DNA from: Syntrophomonas sp. UBA5288
GTDB taxonomy: Bacteria; Bacillota; Syntrophomonadia; Syntrophomonadales; Syntrophomonadaceae
Assembly (NCBI GenBank): GCA_002408445.1
Contig: DHSK01000027.1
Span: forward strand, 1 to 9,460
Direction of reading: 5' to 3'
DNA length: 9,460 nucleotides
Under the pieces are notes generated by a model. The model was not told the DNA's origin. It was given only the letters and a program-made list of their open reading frames with translations, and searched no databases. Made by a program: the position numbers and the translations under genes. Shown here in pieces: positions 1 to 7,200 of this stretch (position 1 is the first letter of the stretch; every line of letters begins with the position of its first letter).

Positions 1-74
1 CTCGCAAGTCCATTCAGAATAATCTCTGCCACCGCATTCTCACCACCAGCGGTTCTCTGAGTACATCCAATCAT
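1..74 (-). CDS. Possible 5' end of an unidentified gene, cut by the window edge
   Basis: An open frame on the minus strand starts at an ATG (complement of 72-74) and runs off the left edge after 24 codons; the peptide begins MIGCTQRTAGGENAVAEII. A stop lies six codons upstream, so the ATG would be the only start in this stretch. The purine-rich AAGAGAAG just upstream is only a weak ribosome-binding site. I do not recognise the peptide, and 24 codons are too few to tell a gene from chance. Confidence 0.2.
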   Translation of the reverse strand, partial: MIGCTQRTAGGENAVAEIILNGLA

Positions 75-493
75 TCTTACTTCTCTTGCTCATCGGTTTA
101 TGATTTATAAAGATGTTCAAATGTTAGCATTTGCTGTTATTTCCGTCAAGAGTTAAACCCCGAAAGGGGCACTATGTAACTATAGCGAATTGTTTCAATT
201 TTGCTTGGTAATCATAGGTGTTGTTTCTCTGTTATTGATATACAGAAAATAGCACGACCGCCCTTGAGTAAGGCGGCCTAGTTCGTTTTAGGACCTACCG
301 CCCTTCCAAAAGCGGCAACTCCTTTATTAATTCAATAATAGCATCAGAAATTCATATAGTCAAATATATCTGGCACGGGTGAAACCTGTTCTGGCTATTA
401 AAGATCCTTCGGCTTCGCTCAGGATGACATTCGCAAAGTTACTGATCATTCATAGGGGATAAGTTGATTATGCAAGACTCTCATTCAGTCATC
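75..493. other. Non-coding stretch downstream of the membrane-protein operon
   Basis: I see no convincing gene in this AT-rich stretch. It holds a small C4-GAAA-G4 hairpin at 158-169. The 9-mer ACCGCCCTT occurs twice (257-265 and 297-305), each copy followed by a partly complementary AAGGCGG or AAGCGG, giving two similar small hairpins 40 bp apart. A dispersed palindromic repeat lies at 400-430. No classical stem plus T-run terminator is visible just after the end of the minus-strand operon at 494. Confidence 0.6.
400..430 (+). repeat. Dispersed REP-like palindromic repeat, left copy
   Basis: This 31-bp element starts AAAGATCCTTCGGC and ends AGGATGACAT. It can fold as ATCCT/AGGAT outside and GGC with its partner inside, around a TTC loop. 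A second copy lies at 9422-9453 in the opposite orientation and differs by one extra C. Elements of this kind are scattered between genes in many bacterial genomes. On the minus strand it lies 64 bp after the end of the operon and is followed by CTTTAAT, so it might also help to end transcription. Confidence 0.75.
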
Positions 494-2089
494 TTATTTT
501 AGAAAGTATTCCTTAATCTTTTGCCGGGCATGCGTTCTTTGCCAGCTGTCCCTTGGCTGTCCATAGTAATGCATAGCCTGTTGCCGCTGATTATGAAGAT
601 ATTGTTTTATTTCATCCTGCAAAGCTTGATCATGGGTCTGCCCATATACCTTTAAGGCAGAATCGACTCCGGCCGGCCCTGACCGATACAAGATTTCCAC
701 ATCAAAGCTGGCGAGGGTTCCAGAAAGGTAGCGCTCGGCATTGTAGTGGGCCACAAAACTGTCCGGATCAAACAGGCAAAGGGTGCAAAGCATCACCACC
801 CCTACCCCAACCGCCATGCGCGTGATGGAGAATGACCATTTTTGCAGTGCTATCACACCCCCGCATATGATGGCCAGAAAGACCATAAAGATACAGGGAA
901 GGAGCCGGCGCATCGATAGTCCGTAAGCCCCGATATACATAGCCATTTTGCTTAGGGCGGTCGCAATGAGTACTAAAGTTATAATTGCCAATAATGAGTT
1001 AAAAATCTTTAGCGCCTTATCTTTTCTGGACTGCTTTTGACCCAGAAGATTGGCTGCCAACAGCACAATCAGGTTAATAGCGGCAATACGGCATAACTCG
1101 AAAAATCCGCTGCGGGCATATTCGGAATAGACCTGCCAGCCCTCCGGTCGCTCGCCAATAAGAGCGGAGAAAAAGTATGGCACCTGACTGCCTATAAACA
1201 CTACATACAGAGCGCACAACAGCCCCAACAGTATATAAACGGTAGTCGCGGGCAATACCCGCAGGTGGGAAATGAGCTTCAGCGTACGGTCTTTTTTAAA
1301 CAGGTTACAGCCTCTTTTATGGACACAGCCGGCCACAAGTCCAAAAAGATATGCTGCTATGGGAATGGCAAGAATACCATAAAGGAGAAGTTCCGAAATT
1401 TCTTTCCCCGCCCCATGAAGGTAAGTTGCAACTCCGTTGGTAATTTTGGCGAAGCCGCCGCTATCAGCCTCCATCAGCAAGGGCAGCACCATACCCAACA
1501 CCATAAAAGCTAAAAACAGCCCCAGGGCTATGGAAAAGACTTGCCTGCCCTGCGCTCGTTTATGGCGGCCCAGAAAAGCCAGACTTTTATACTGACAGCC
1601 GAAATTTCTAAAAGGAATCACCAACAAAGCGTTGAAGCCATCGATCGCGATCCAATTGCTGGTTTTACCAAGTATCGGCAGCCCCGTCGCGCATATGATC
1701 CAGTATACCGCACTGCAGAATAACAACAGACTTCGCCATGGCTCCAAACCGTTGTTGGCCCAAAGCGAGAAGCTGATTCCGGTAAGCAACACTATGATGA
1801 GCCAGAACCACCCGGCCTGGGGGAAGCGCACTCCCTTTTTCAGCAAATACACGGTGATTATGCCGCAATAACCCAGAGTAAACAGCGTTACTCCCCAGCC
1901 CTGCCAGGAAAACAGTACCCAGCGGGCAAAATAAAACCCCAGAATAAAGGCCAACAGAGCAAAAATACCGTCTTGACGATCTGCCTTAAAAGGTTCTTGG
2001 GCATGCAGCATCACCGGTGTACTCTCCCTGAAGACTGCCTGCTCCGCCGCCAAGTCTGAGCAGTTATTATCTTGAGATTGCCCGTTCAT
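494..2089 (-). CDS. DUF4173/DUF4153-type polytopic membrane protein
   Basis: This is a 531-residue integral membrane protein of unknown biochemical role. After a polar N-terminus of about 40 residues it has roughly eleven hydrophobic segments, near residues 43-60, 64-82, 93-110, 118-135, 185-206, 232-255, 280-302, 331-350, 362-385, 395-415 and 423-441. A basic C-terminal tail of about 85 residues follows. The family assignment rests on recalled signatures: YSEYARSGFFELCRIAAINL (about 318-337), SKMAMYIGAYGLS (about 378-390), and an HYNAERYLSG stretch after the last helix, resembling the 'ARYN..RYL' motif of DUF4173. It is the last gene of a three-gene operon. The start lies 18 bp after the HTH gene's stop and has an AAGGGGGG ribosome-binding site 8 nt upstream. 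In Firmicutes such genes often accompany a small HTH gene and a DUF2975 gene, which supports the call. Whether it transports, senses or modifies anything cannot be read from the sequence. Confidence 0.8.
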   Translation of the reverse strand: MNGQSQDNNCSDLAAEQAVFRESTPVMLHAQEPFKADRQDGIFALLAFILGFYFARWVLFSWQGWGVTLFTLGYCGIITVYLLKKGVRFPQAGWFWLIIVLLTGISFSLWANNGLEPWRSLLLFCSAVYWIICATGLPILGKTSNWIAIDGFNALLVIPFRNFGCQYKSLAFLGRHKRAQGRQVFSIALGLFLAFMVLGMVLPLLMEADSGGFAKITNGVATYLHGAGKEISELLLYGILAIPIAAYLFGLVAGCVHKRGCNLFKKDRTLKLISHLRVLPATTVYILLGLLCALYVVFIGSQVPYFFSALIGERPEGWQVYSEYARSGFFELCRIAAINLIVLLAANLLGQKQSRKDKALKIFNSLLAIITLVLIATALSKMAMYIGAYGLSMRRLLPCIFMVFLAIICGGVIALQKWSFSITRMAVGVGVVMLCTLCLFDPDSFVAHYNAERYLSGTLASFDVEILYRSGPAGVDSALKVYGQTHDQALQDEIKQYLHNQRQQAMHYYGQPRDSWQRTHARQKIKEYFLK

Positions 2090-2107
2090 ATGACTTGCCC
2101 CCCTTAC

Positions 2108-2317
2108 TTAGTTTTGATCTCTATATTCCAGTATGTCTCCCGGCTGACAAGCCAGCGCTTTGCAGATCGCCTCCATGGTGGAAAAACGCATGGCTTTGGC
2201 CTTGCCGGTTTTAAGGATGGAGAGATTGGCCTGGCTGATTCCGACCTTTTCGGCCAGTTCGCCGGAGGATATTTTCCTCTTTGCCATCATTACATCCAGA
2301 TTTACTATGATTGGCAT
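2108..2317 (-). CDS. YozG-like Cro/CI-family HTH transcriptional regulator
   Basis: This 69-residue DNA-binding protein consists almost wholly of one Cro/CI-type helix-turn-helix domain. The HTH core is near residues 17-40 (ELAEKVGISQANLSILKTGK), followed by FSTMEAICKALACQPGDILEY, the standard C-terminal part of the YozG-like family. It has no sensor or ligand domain, so any signal probably comes from its membrane-protein neighbours; this is inference. The start has a strong AAGGAAGGGGG ribosome-binding site that overlaps the stop of the upstream DUF2975 gene, suggesting translational coupling. Spacers to both neighbours are 18 bp, so the three genes should be one transcript. The likely target is its own operon promoter, where a perfect inverted repeat covers the -35 box (2851-2869). 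Confidence 0.9.
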   Translation of the reverse strand: MPIIVNLDVMMAKRKISSGELAEKVGISQANLSILKTGKAKAMRFSTMEAICKALACQPGDILEYRDQN

Positions 2318-2335
2318 AGTGCCGTCCCCCTTCCT

Positions 2336-2794
2336 TTATATGGTGTAATCTGCCTCGTCCTGAAGCGCCACCGCCTGAGCCACCACATTTTTCACCACCC
2401 GCACAATCAAGCCCATAAAAGCGGCAGCCACGAACACAAACAACCACGGCAAATAGTAAAATACCGAAACAAGAGCAATCCCCGCGCCTAAAAAACAGCT
2501 CCAGGAGATCCTTCGCAGATGTTCTACATTCCCGGCTATAAACACTTGCCCGGCCTGGATACGGCGGAGCAGCATCAACAGATTATAGAGCAAATAAGCC
2601 GCAGGAATGGACCCCGCATAAATCGTGGCCAGAAAAAAGAAGTTGGTTCCTTCCAGCCCGGCCTGTGAAAAATCCACGAACCAATGCGTCAGCCAAGGAG
2701 CCGACACCACCACAGCGATCAATACACCTATAAAAAATAGAACACAAAACTTACTGAGAGCAATAGATTTCTCCCCATTCCACATAGACTTCAT
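2336..2794 (-). CDS. DUF2975 family membrane protein
   Basis: This 152-residue membrane protein has about four hydrophobic segments (near residues 12-34, 49-76, 97-113 and 114-135). Between helices 2 and 3 lies RRIQAGQVFIAGNVEHLRRI, the loop typical of DUF2975. The C-terminus ends in AVALQDEADYTI, matching the usual family ending 'A..L..E.D.TI'. Length is normal for the family; its function is unknown. It is the first gene of the operon and is followed by the HTH gene, the pairing seen for yoaS and yozG in Bacillus subtilis. The start at 2794 has GAGG 5 nt upstream; an alternative ATG three codons later (2785) has AAAGG at 9 nt and is about equally plausible. I infer that membrane protein and regulator work together, perhaps by the membrane protein controlling the HTH protein, but nothing in the sequence proves this. 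Confidence 0.88.
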   Translation of the reverse strand: MKSMWNGEKSIALSKFCVLFFIGVLIAVVVSAPWLTHWFVDFSQAGLEGTNFFFLATIYAGSIPAAYLLYNLLMLLRRIQAGQVFIAGNVEHLRRISWSCFLGAGIALVSVFYYLPWLFVFVAAAFMGLIVRVVKNVVAQAVALQDEADYTI

Positions 2795-2836
2795 CCTTTC
2801 CTCAGTCGGGTGGGATGCACCCTTGATAGTGATTGC

Positions 2837-2865
2837 AGTATAGCAAACTAATTATTGTTATGCAA
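2837..2865 (-). promoter_or_regulatory. Sigma-A-type promoter of the DUF2975-HTH-DUF4173 operon
   Basis: On the minus strand TTGCAT (complement of 2860-2865) and TATACT (complement of 2837-2842) are separated by 17 bp, a near-consensus vegetative promoter. Transcription would start near 2830, giving a leader of about 35 nt before the DUF2975 start. No better promoter is visible upstream of this operon. Confidence 0.75.
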
Positions 2866-2869
2866 TAAT
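2851..2869. promoter_or_regulatory. Candidate operator: perfect 7-bp inverted repeat over the -35 box
   Basis: ATTATTG and CAATAAT form a perfect inverted repeat with a 5-bp spacer, 19 bp in all. The site covers the -35 hexamer of the operon promoter (2860-2865). Its size and symmetry suit a dimeric Cro/CI-type protein, and the operon encodes just such a protein, so negative autoregulation is the simplest reading. The site is AT-rich and a chance palindrome cannot be excluded. Confidence 0.5.
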
Positions 2870-3073
2870 AATTTATCGTTTTTCAATATATTTTTACCGT
2901 TTTGGGATAAACACAGGGGTACAAACGATGAACTGCTTATCTGGAATTTTTAGCATATACATTTATTTTCTGAACGGCTTGCAGTAAAATAGGGGAAAGA
3001 AATCTAAAGCCTCTACAAAAATATGGATCAGCCAAAAGCAAAATACGCACAAAAAGTTAGGAAATGTTTTAAA

Positions 3074-3141
3074 GCAAAAAAAGCTTGATGACCATTCATA
3101 TATTATCCGAATATATATGACGGGTCATCATATTTTTTTGC
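3074..3141. repeat. 68-bp near-perfect palindrome, terminator-like on both strands
   Basis: Three nested perfect stems line up around one centre: GCAAAAAAA (3074-3082) with TTTTTTTGC (3133-3141), TGATGACC (3086-3093) with GGTCATCA (3123-3130), and TCATATAT (3096-3103) with ATATATGA (3113-3120). The loop is 9 nt. Of about 34 positions per arm, 25 pair. A stem flanked by an A-run and a T-run can act as an intrinsic terminator in both directions. However, no gene ends here: the nearest minus-strand gene starts at 2794 and the nearest plus-strand gene begins at 3317. It may instead end a short untranslated RNA, insulate the divergent genes, or be a small mobile palindrome. Confidence 0.6.
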
Positions 3142-3275
3142 CCTGAGCCCCTTCACCCATAGGGCACACCTTATGTTCCCTTATTAAGGACGCAGGCCGG
3201 GACACGGCATATAACATGGGAGACTTTCACCGGCCCTGAGGCCCGCTCCTAACGTCGGGGCCGTAGGGCCTGCTA
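3141..3275 (+). ncRNA. Candidate structured 5' leader (possible riboswitch) of the secreted-protein gene
   Basis: This GC-rich island in AT-rich intergenic DNA has many complementary segments. CCCAT (3156-3160) can pair with ATGGG (3216-3220). Inside, GGC (3163-3165) and GCC (3196-3198) enclose CCTTA with TAAGG (3169-3173 and 3185-3189) and the segment ACGCA. GGCCGG (3195-3200) pairs with CCGGCC (3230-3235). That last strand overlaps GGCCCT (3232-3237), which instead pairs with AGGGCC (3265-3270). Exclusive pairings like these are the hallmark of a regulatory leader. The order AGGGCA-ACC-stem-GGACGCA-GCC loosely recalls the c-di-GMP-I (GEMM) aptamer, but the GNRA tetraloop is absent and the rest does not fit well, so I do not assign a class. 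The coding start follows at 3317. Confidence 0.45.
3232..3270 (+). promoter_or_regulatory. GC-rich hairpin, possible expression platform
   Basis: The outer stem GGCCCT (3232-3237) with AGGGCC (3265-3270) and the inner stem GGCCCG (3240-3245) with CGGGGCC (3256-3262) form a stable two-part hairpin with a loop of about 10 nt. It is followed by TGCTACTATTTATATT, which lacks a clean T-run, so it is a poor classical terminator. It ends about 30 nt before the ribosome-binding site of the gene at 3317. Confidence 0.5.
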
Positions 3276-3316
3276 CTATTTATATTAACAATACATACAA
3301 AGGAAGATGGAAATTA

Positions 3317-4138
3317 ATGCGCTATTACAAATCAAAACTATTCATAATGCTTGTTTTGCAGATATTCGTTATATTGGGCTATGCTTCACCGGTTTGGGCA
3401 TTTACCTATTCCACCGCCCGGCGGGTGGAGGCTCAGGAAGGTTTTAACAGGATTTCCGCAATAATCAAGCTTCCGGAAACCCGGAATATAAGCGGGATAA
3501 ACGCTAAAATGGGCGAAGCCGCCTATAATTTTTACAGCATCTATAATACCGGCACCGGTGAAATTATGGACTTCGGTTTGGGCAAAGACAAAAAAGATGC
3601 GGACAAAAATATCTGGACTGTTTACGTCAATCACTATTTTCCCAATGGTACAAGTAAATGGCTTGATTTTAACAGCAGAAAGATTCAGCCTTATATAAGA
3701 AATGGGAGCCGTACGGTGGAGAAAATACAGATTCCTGACGGCACGTCGGTCCATATGCAATTGTATGTTTCAAAAGCAAATGAAGTTACCTTAAATATTG
3801 CTTACGGTAGTAAAAATATTAGAATTACGCAAGTTTTTGACGGTGTAAACGATGAAGGCCAGGGATTTAGATTAATGCGGGAATGTTCCTTAATAACCAA
3901 ATCCGGTTGGGCCGACCAGGATTACTCCCAAAAAAATCTCTGGAAAGATATCTATTTATATGACCAGCAAGATAAGTATGTCTGGAATCCCAATAATTCT
4001 CACCTGACTTATACCAGTGAAGACTATGTGGATGGAGACGCTGCTCATAAAGTTGAAGTAAAGGTGATCACGGCCAATCCTTCTTATACGGAAATTGTCA
4101 ATATTCTAGGTCCGAATAAGAGTAGTGAAGCTGAATAA
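3317..4138 (+). CDS. Secreted protein of unknown function (signal peptide, probably beta-rich)
   Basis: This 273-residue protein has a clear Sec signal peptide: basic MRYYKSK, a hydrophobic core (residues 8-22), and a likely cleavage after PVWA at residue 28. The mature part of about 245 residues has no further membrane helix, no sortase motif and no lipobox cysteine. Alternating polar and hydrophobic stretches (YNFYSIYNTG, IWTVYVNHYF, VHMQLYVS, VTLNIAYG, IRITQVFDG) suggest a mostly beta-strand, perhaps jelly-roll or lectin-like fold. I considered the YrpD family of exported Bacillus proteins but cannot confirm it. The start is set by an AAAGGAAG ribosome-binding site (3299-3306) 10 nt upstream. 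The gene stands alone on its strand, is more AT-rich than purL, and is preceded by a structured leader, so it may be a conditionally expressed, perhaps acquired, surface or extracellular protein. Confidence 0.75.
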   Translation: MRYYKSKLFIMLVLQIFVILGYASPVWAFTYSTARRVEAQEGFNRISAIIKLPETRNISGINAKMGEAAYNFYSIYNTGTGEIMDFGLGKDKKDADKNIWTVYVNHYFPNGTSKWLDFNSRKIQPYIRNGSRTVEKIQIPDGTSVHMQLYVSKANEVTLNIAYGSKNIRITQVFDGVNDEGQGFRLMRECSLITKSGWADQDYSQKNLWKDIYLYDQQDKYVWNPNNSHLTYTSEDYVDGDAAHKVEVKVITANPSYTEIVNILGPNKSSEAE

Positions 4139-4210
4139 AATGCCGGGACGTGTGCCACCGGTCTCCTCTGTTGCCATGCTTCTTTACTTTCTTCTGCCGA
4201 AAAACCATAT

Positions 4211-4216
4211 TATAAT
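4211..4216 (+). promoter_or_regulatory. -10 box of the purL promoter
   Basis: A perfect TATAAT lies 42 bp before the purL start. The -35 region is weak: TTTCTT (4188-4193) stands at the right 17-bp spacing. The leader would be about 35 nt, too short for a purine riboswitch, and I see no aptamer. If purL is regulated at this promoter, the sequence suggests a protein repressor, not an RNA switch. Confidence 0.5.
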
Positions 4217-4244
4217 ACATATATGAAAATGGAAATCAGAGAAA

Positions 4245-4261
4245 TGAGGCTGAGTTGATTG
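4245..4261 (+). promoter_or_regulatory. Ribosome-binding site and TTG start codon of purL
   Basis: TGAGG (4245-4249) is followed after 9 nt by TTG at 4259-4261. The codon directly before the TTG (4256-4258) is an in-frame TGA, so translation cannot start further upstream, and no in-frame ATG occurs before the conserved N-terminus. TTG is therefore the best start. Confidence 0.75.
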
Positions 4262-7200
4262 AATCACACTGTAAAACGCATCCTGGTAGAGAAAAAGCCT
4301 GGCTATGATGTTGAAGCCCAGCATTTGTATCATGATTTAAAAGAAAACCTGGGGATATTCCAGCTTAAGAGAGTTAGGATCATTAATCGTTACGATATTT
4401 CCGGAATTTCCGACCAAGCCTATCAACAGGCCGGAAAAACTATATTTTCTGAACCTAATATGGACTTGGTATATGATGAAAAATTTGAACTGGAACCCGG
4501 CCTGAAATACTTTGCCATGGAGTATCTGCCCGGCCAGTATGACCAGCGGGCCGATTCCGCTGCTCAATGTATTCAGATTTTAACCCAGGGCGAACCGCCG
4601 GCCATTGTTTCGGCCAAGTTGATTTTACTTTATGGCGATTTATCGGAACGCGATTTTCAGACCATCAAAGACTATTGTATAAATTCGGTGGATTCCCGTG
4701 AGGCCACACTTGACAAGCCTTCTTCATTGGAAATGGAAACCATGATTCCGGAGGATGTCGCCATTCTGGATGGCTTTATCCACCTGGAGGAAAAAGAGCT
4801 GGCCTCCTGTCAGGAAGAATTGGGCCTGGTTATGAGTTTCGAAGACTTAAAGTTTTGCCAGGCTTACTTCCGCGATCAGGAAAAGAGAAACCCCACCTTG
4901 ACTGAAATAAAGGTAATTGATACCTATTGGTCGGATCACTGTCGGCATACTACCTTTGCCACCAGCATCGACCAGGTATCCATAGACTCCAATGGTTTGG
5001 GCAGGCCGATACAGGAAGCCTATGCAACCTACCTGAAGGACCGCGGTTTTGTGTATGGTGCGGAGGAAAGAGATGTATGCCTCATGGACATCGCCGTCCT
5101 GGGCATGAAGAAGCTGAGAAAAGAGGGCAAACTACCGGATTTGGACCTCTCCGACGAGATCAATGCCTGCAGTATCGTGGTAGAAGCAGATATCGACGGT
5201 AAAAAAGAAGATTGGCTGGTAATGTTTAAGAACGAAACCCATAATCATCCCACCGAAATCGAACCTTTCGGCGGGGCTGCCACCTGCCTGGGAGGCGCTA
5301 TCAGAGACCCCCTCTCCGGCCGGGCTTATGTTTACCAGGCCATGCGGGTAACCGGCAGCGGTGATCCCCGGGTAAATATCTCGGAAACCTTGCCGGGCAA
5401 GCTGCCGCAGCGAAAAATCACCACTACTGCCGCAGCCGGATTCAGTTCCTATGGTAATCAGATTGGACTGGCCACCGGGCAAGTGGCGGAGGTGTATGAT
5501 GACGGCTTTATTGCCAAACGCATGGAAGTAGGAGCAGTCATCGGAGCAGCCCCCAAGTCCAACGTGGTCCGAGAAACTCCGGCCCCCGGGGATGTAGTAA
5601 TCCTTTTGGGCGGCAGAACGGGCCGGGACGGCTGCGGCGGAGCTACCGGCTCTTCGGTGGAGCATACCGAAGAATCCATATTTACCTGTGGCTCTGAAGT
5701 TCAAAAAGGAAACCCTCCGACTGAAAGAAAGATCCAACGGTTGTTCCGAAACCCCCAGGCCAGCCGGCTCATCAAGAGATGCAATGATTTTGGGGCAGGC
5801 GGGGTTTCGGTAGCGATAGGAGAATTGACCGATGGATTAGTGATCCAGCTGGACGCAGTACCCAAAAAATATGAAGGTTTGGATGGAACCGAGCTGGCCA
5901 TTTCCGAATCACAGGAAAGAATGGCCGTTGTTATAGCCAGGGATAAGGCAGATTTTTTTAAAGAGTTGGCCGCGGCGGAAAATCTGGAAGCGGTCGAGGT
6001 TGCTGAAGTAACTTCGGACCGGCGGCTGAAGATGCTCTGGCGGGGCAATACTATCGTAGATCTCGCCCGGGACTTTTTGGACACCAACGGCGTAAAACAG
6101 CATACGGAAGTATCTGTTCAAAATCCGGACGCTGAAAATAACTATTTCACCAATAAGACCGCCAGGCTTTCCTCCGACCTTAAGGAAGCCTGGCTGCATA
6201 ATTTACATGATTTAAATGTCTGCTCGCAGCGAGGATTGGTGGAGCGTTTTGACAGCTCCATCGGCGCCGGCACAGTTCTGATGCCCTTCGGGGGCAAATA
6301 CCAGGCCACCCCAGCGGTGGGAATGGCGGCTAAACTGCCGCTGGAATCCGGAGATACCACTACCGGCACCCTTATGGCCTATGGCTACAATGCGCAAATG
6401 GCCAAGTGGAGTCCTTTTCACGGCGCTTTATATGCTGTAATCGAAGCCGTCTCCAAGATCGTGGCTATGGGCGGTAATTATCAGACCATACGCTTAAGTC
6501 TGCAGGAGTATTTCGAAAAGCTGGGAGCCGACCGCAGCAAATGGGGTAAGCCCTTCGCCGCTCTGCTGGGCGCCTACCAGGCACAAATGAAACTGGGGAT
6601 TCCGGCCATCGGAGGAAAAGACAGCATGTCCGGAACCTTCATGGACCTGAATGTTCCGCCCACTCTGGTGGCTTTTGCCGTTGATCCGATAGATGTCAGG
6701 AAAGTAATTTCCCCGGAATTTAAAAAGACTGACAGCCAGGTAGTATATATCCCCCTGGTTAGATACGCCAACGAACTGCCCGACTTTGACCGGCTGGGGG
6801 CAGCCTACCGGCGAATTACGGAGCTGATTCATGCCGGCCAAATCCTGGCTGCTTATCCGGTAGGCGGAGGCGGCATCGCCGAGGCGATCAGCAAAATGGC
6901 TTTCGGCAACCGGATTGGGTTCTCCCTGGCGGACCAGGGCTTAACCCCGGGAGAATTGAACACTTTGCTGTTTGCGCCCAATTACGGCAGTCTGGTGGTG
7001 GAAATGCCTCTGGATATGGATATCGAAAGAGCCCTGGCCTCTGTGCCTTACAGAATTTTGGGCAAGACTCAGGCCCAGGAAGCCATCGAAATAGGCGGCA
7101 TAACCATCAGCTTGCAGGAGGCCCAGGATGCCTGGGAAACACCGTTGGAAAAAGTATTTCCGACTAAAACAGATGAAATAGAGCTGGCCCGGCCTCAAGC

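Noticed and set aside
1265..1513. Plus-strand open frames inside the DUF4173-type gene
   Set aside because: The minus-strand frame carries clear membrane helices and family signatures; these frames have no support.
2072..2491. Plus-strand open frame of 139 codons across the HTH gene
   Set aside because: It overlaps three recognisable minus-strand genes; its composition (His- and Pro-rich) is that of a shadow frame.
3141..3275. Definite call of a c-di-GMP-I riboswitch
   Set aside because: Only the order of a few short motifs fits. The GNRA tetraloop is replaced by a longer loop and the second half of the aptamer cannot be aligned, so it is reported only as a structured leader.
4139..4258. 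Purine riboswitch ahead of purL
   Set aside because: The region between the preceding stop and purL is only 120 bp, the predicted leader is about 35 nt, and I see no purine aptamer stems or loops.
5132..5737. Open frame of 201 codons on the minus strand inside purL
   Set aside because: It lies wholly inside the unmistakable purL coding sequence, resembles no family I know and has no ribosome-binding site; it is an antisense shadow of GC-rich codons.
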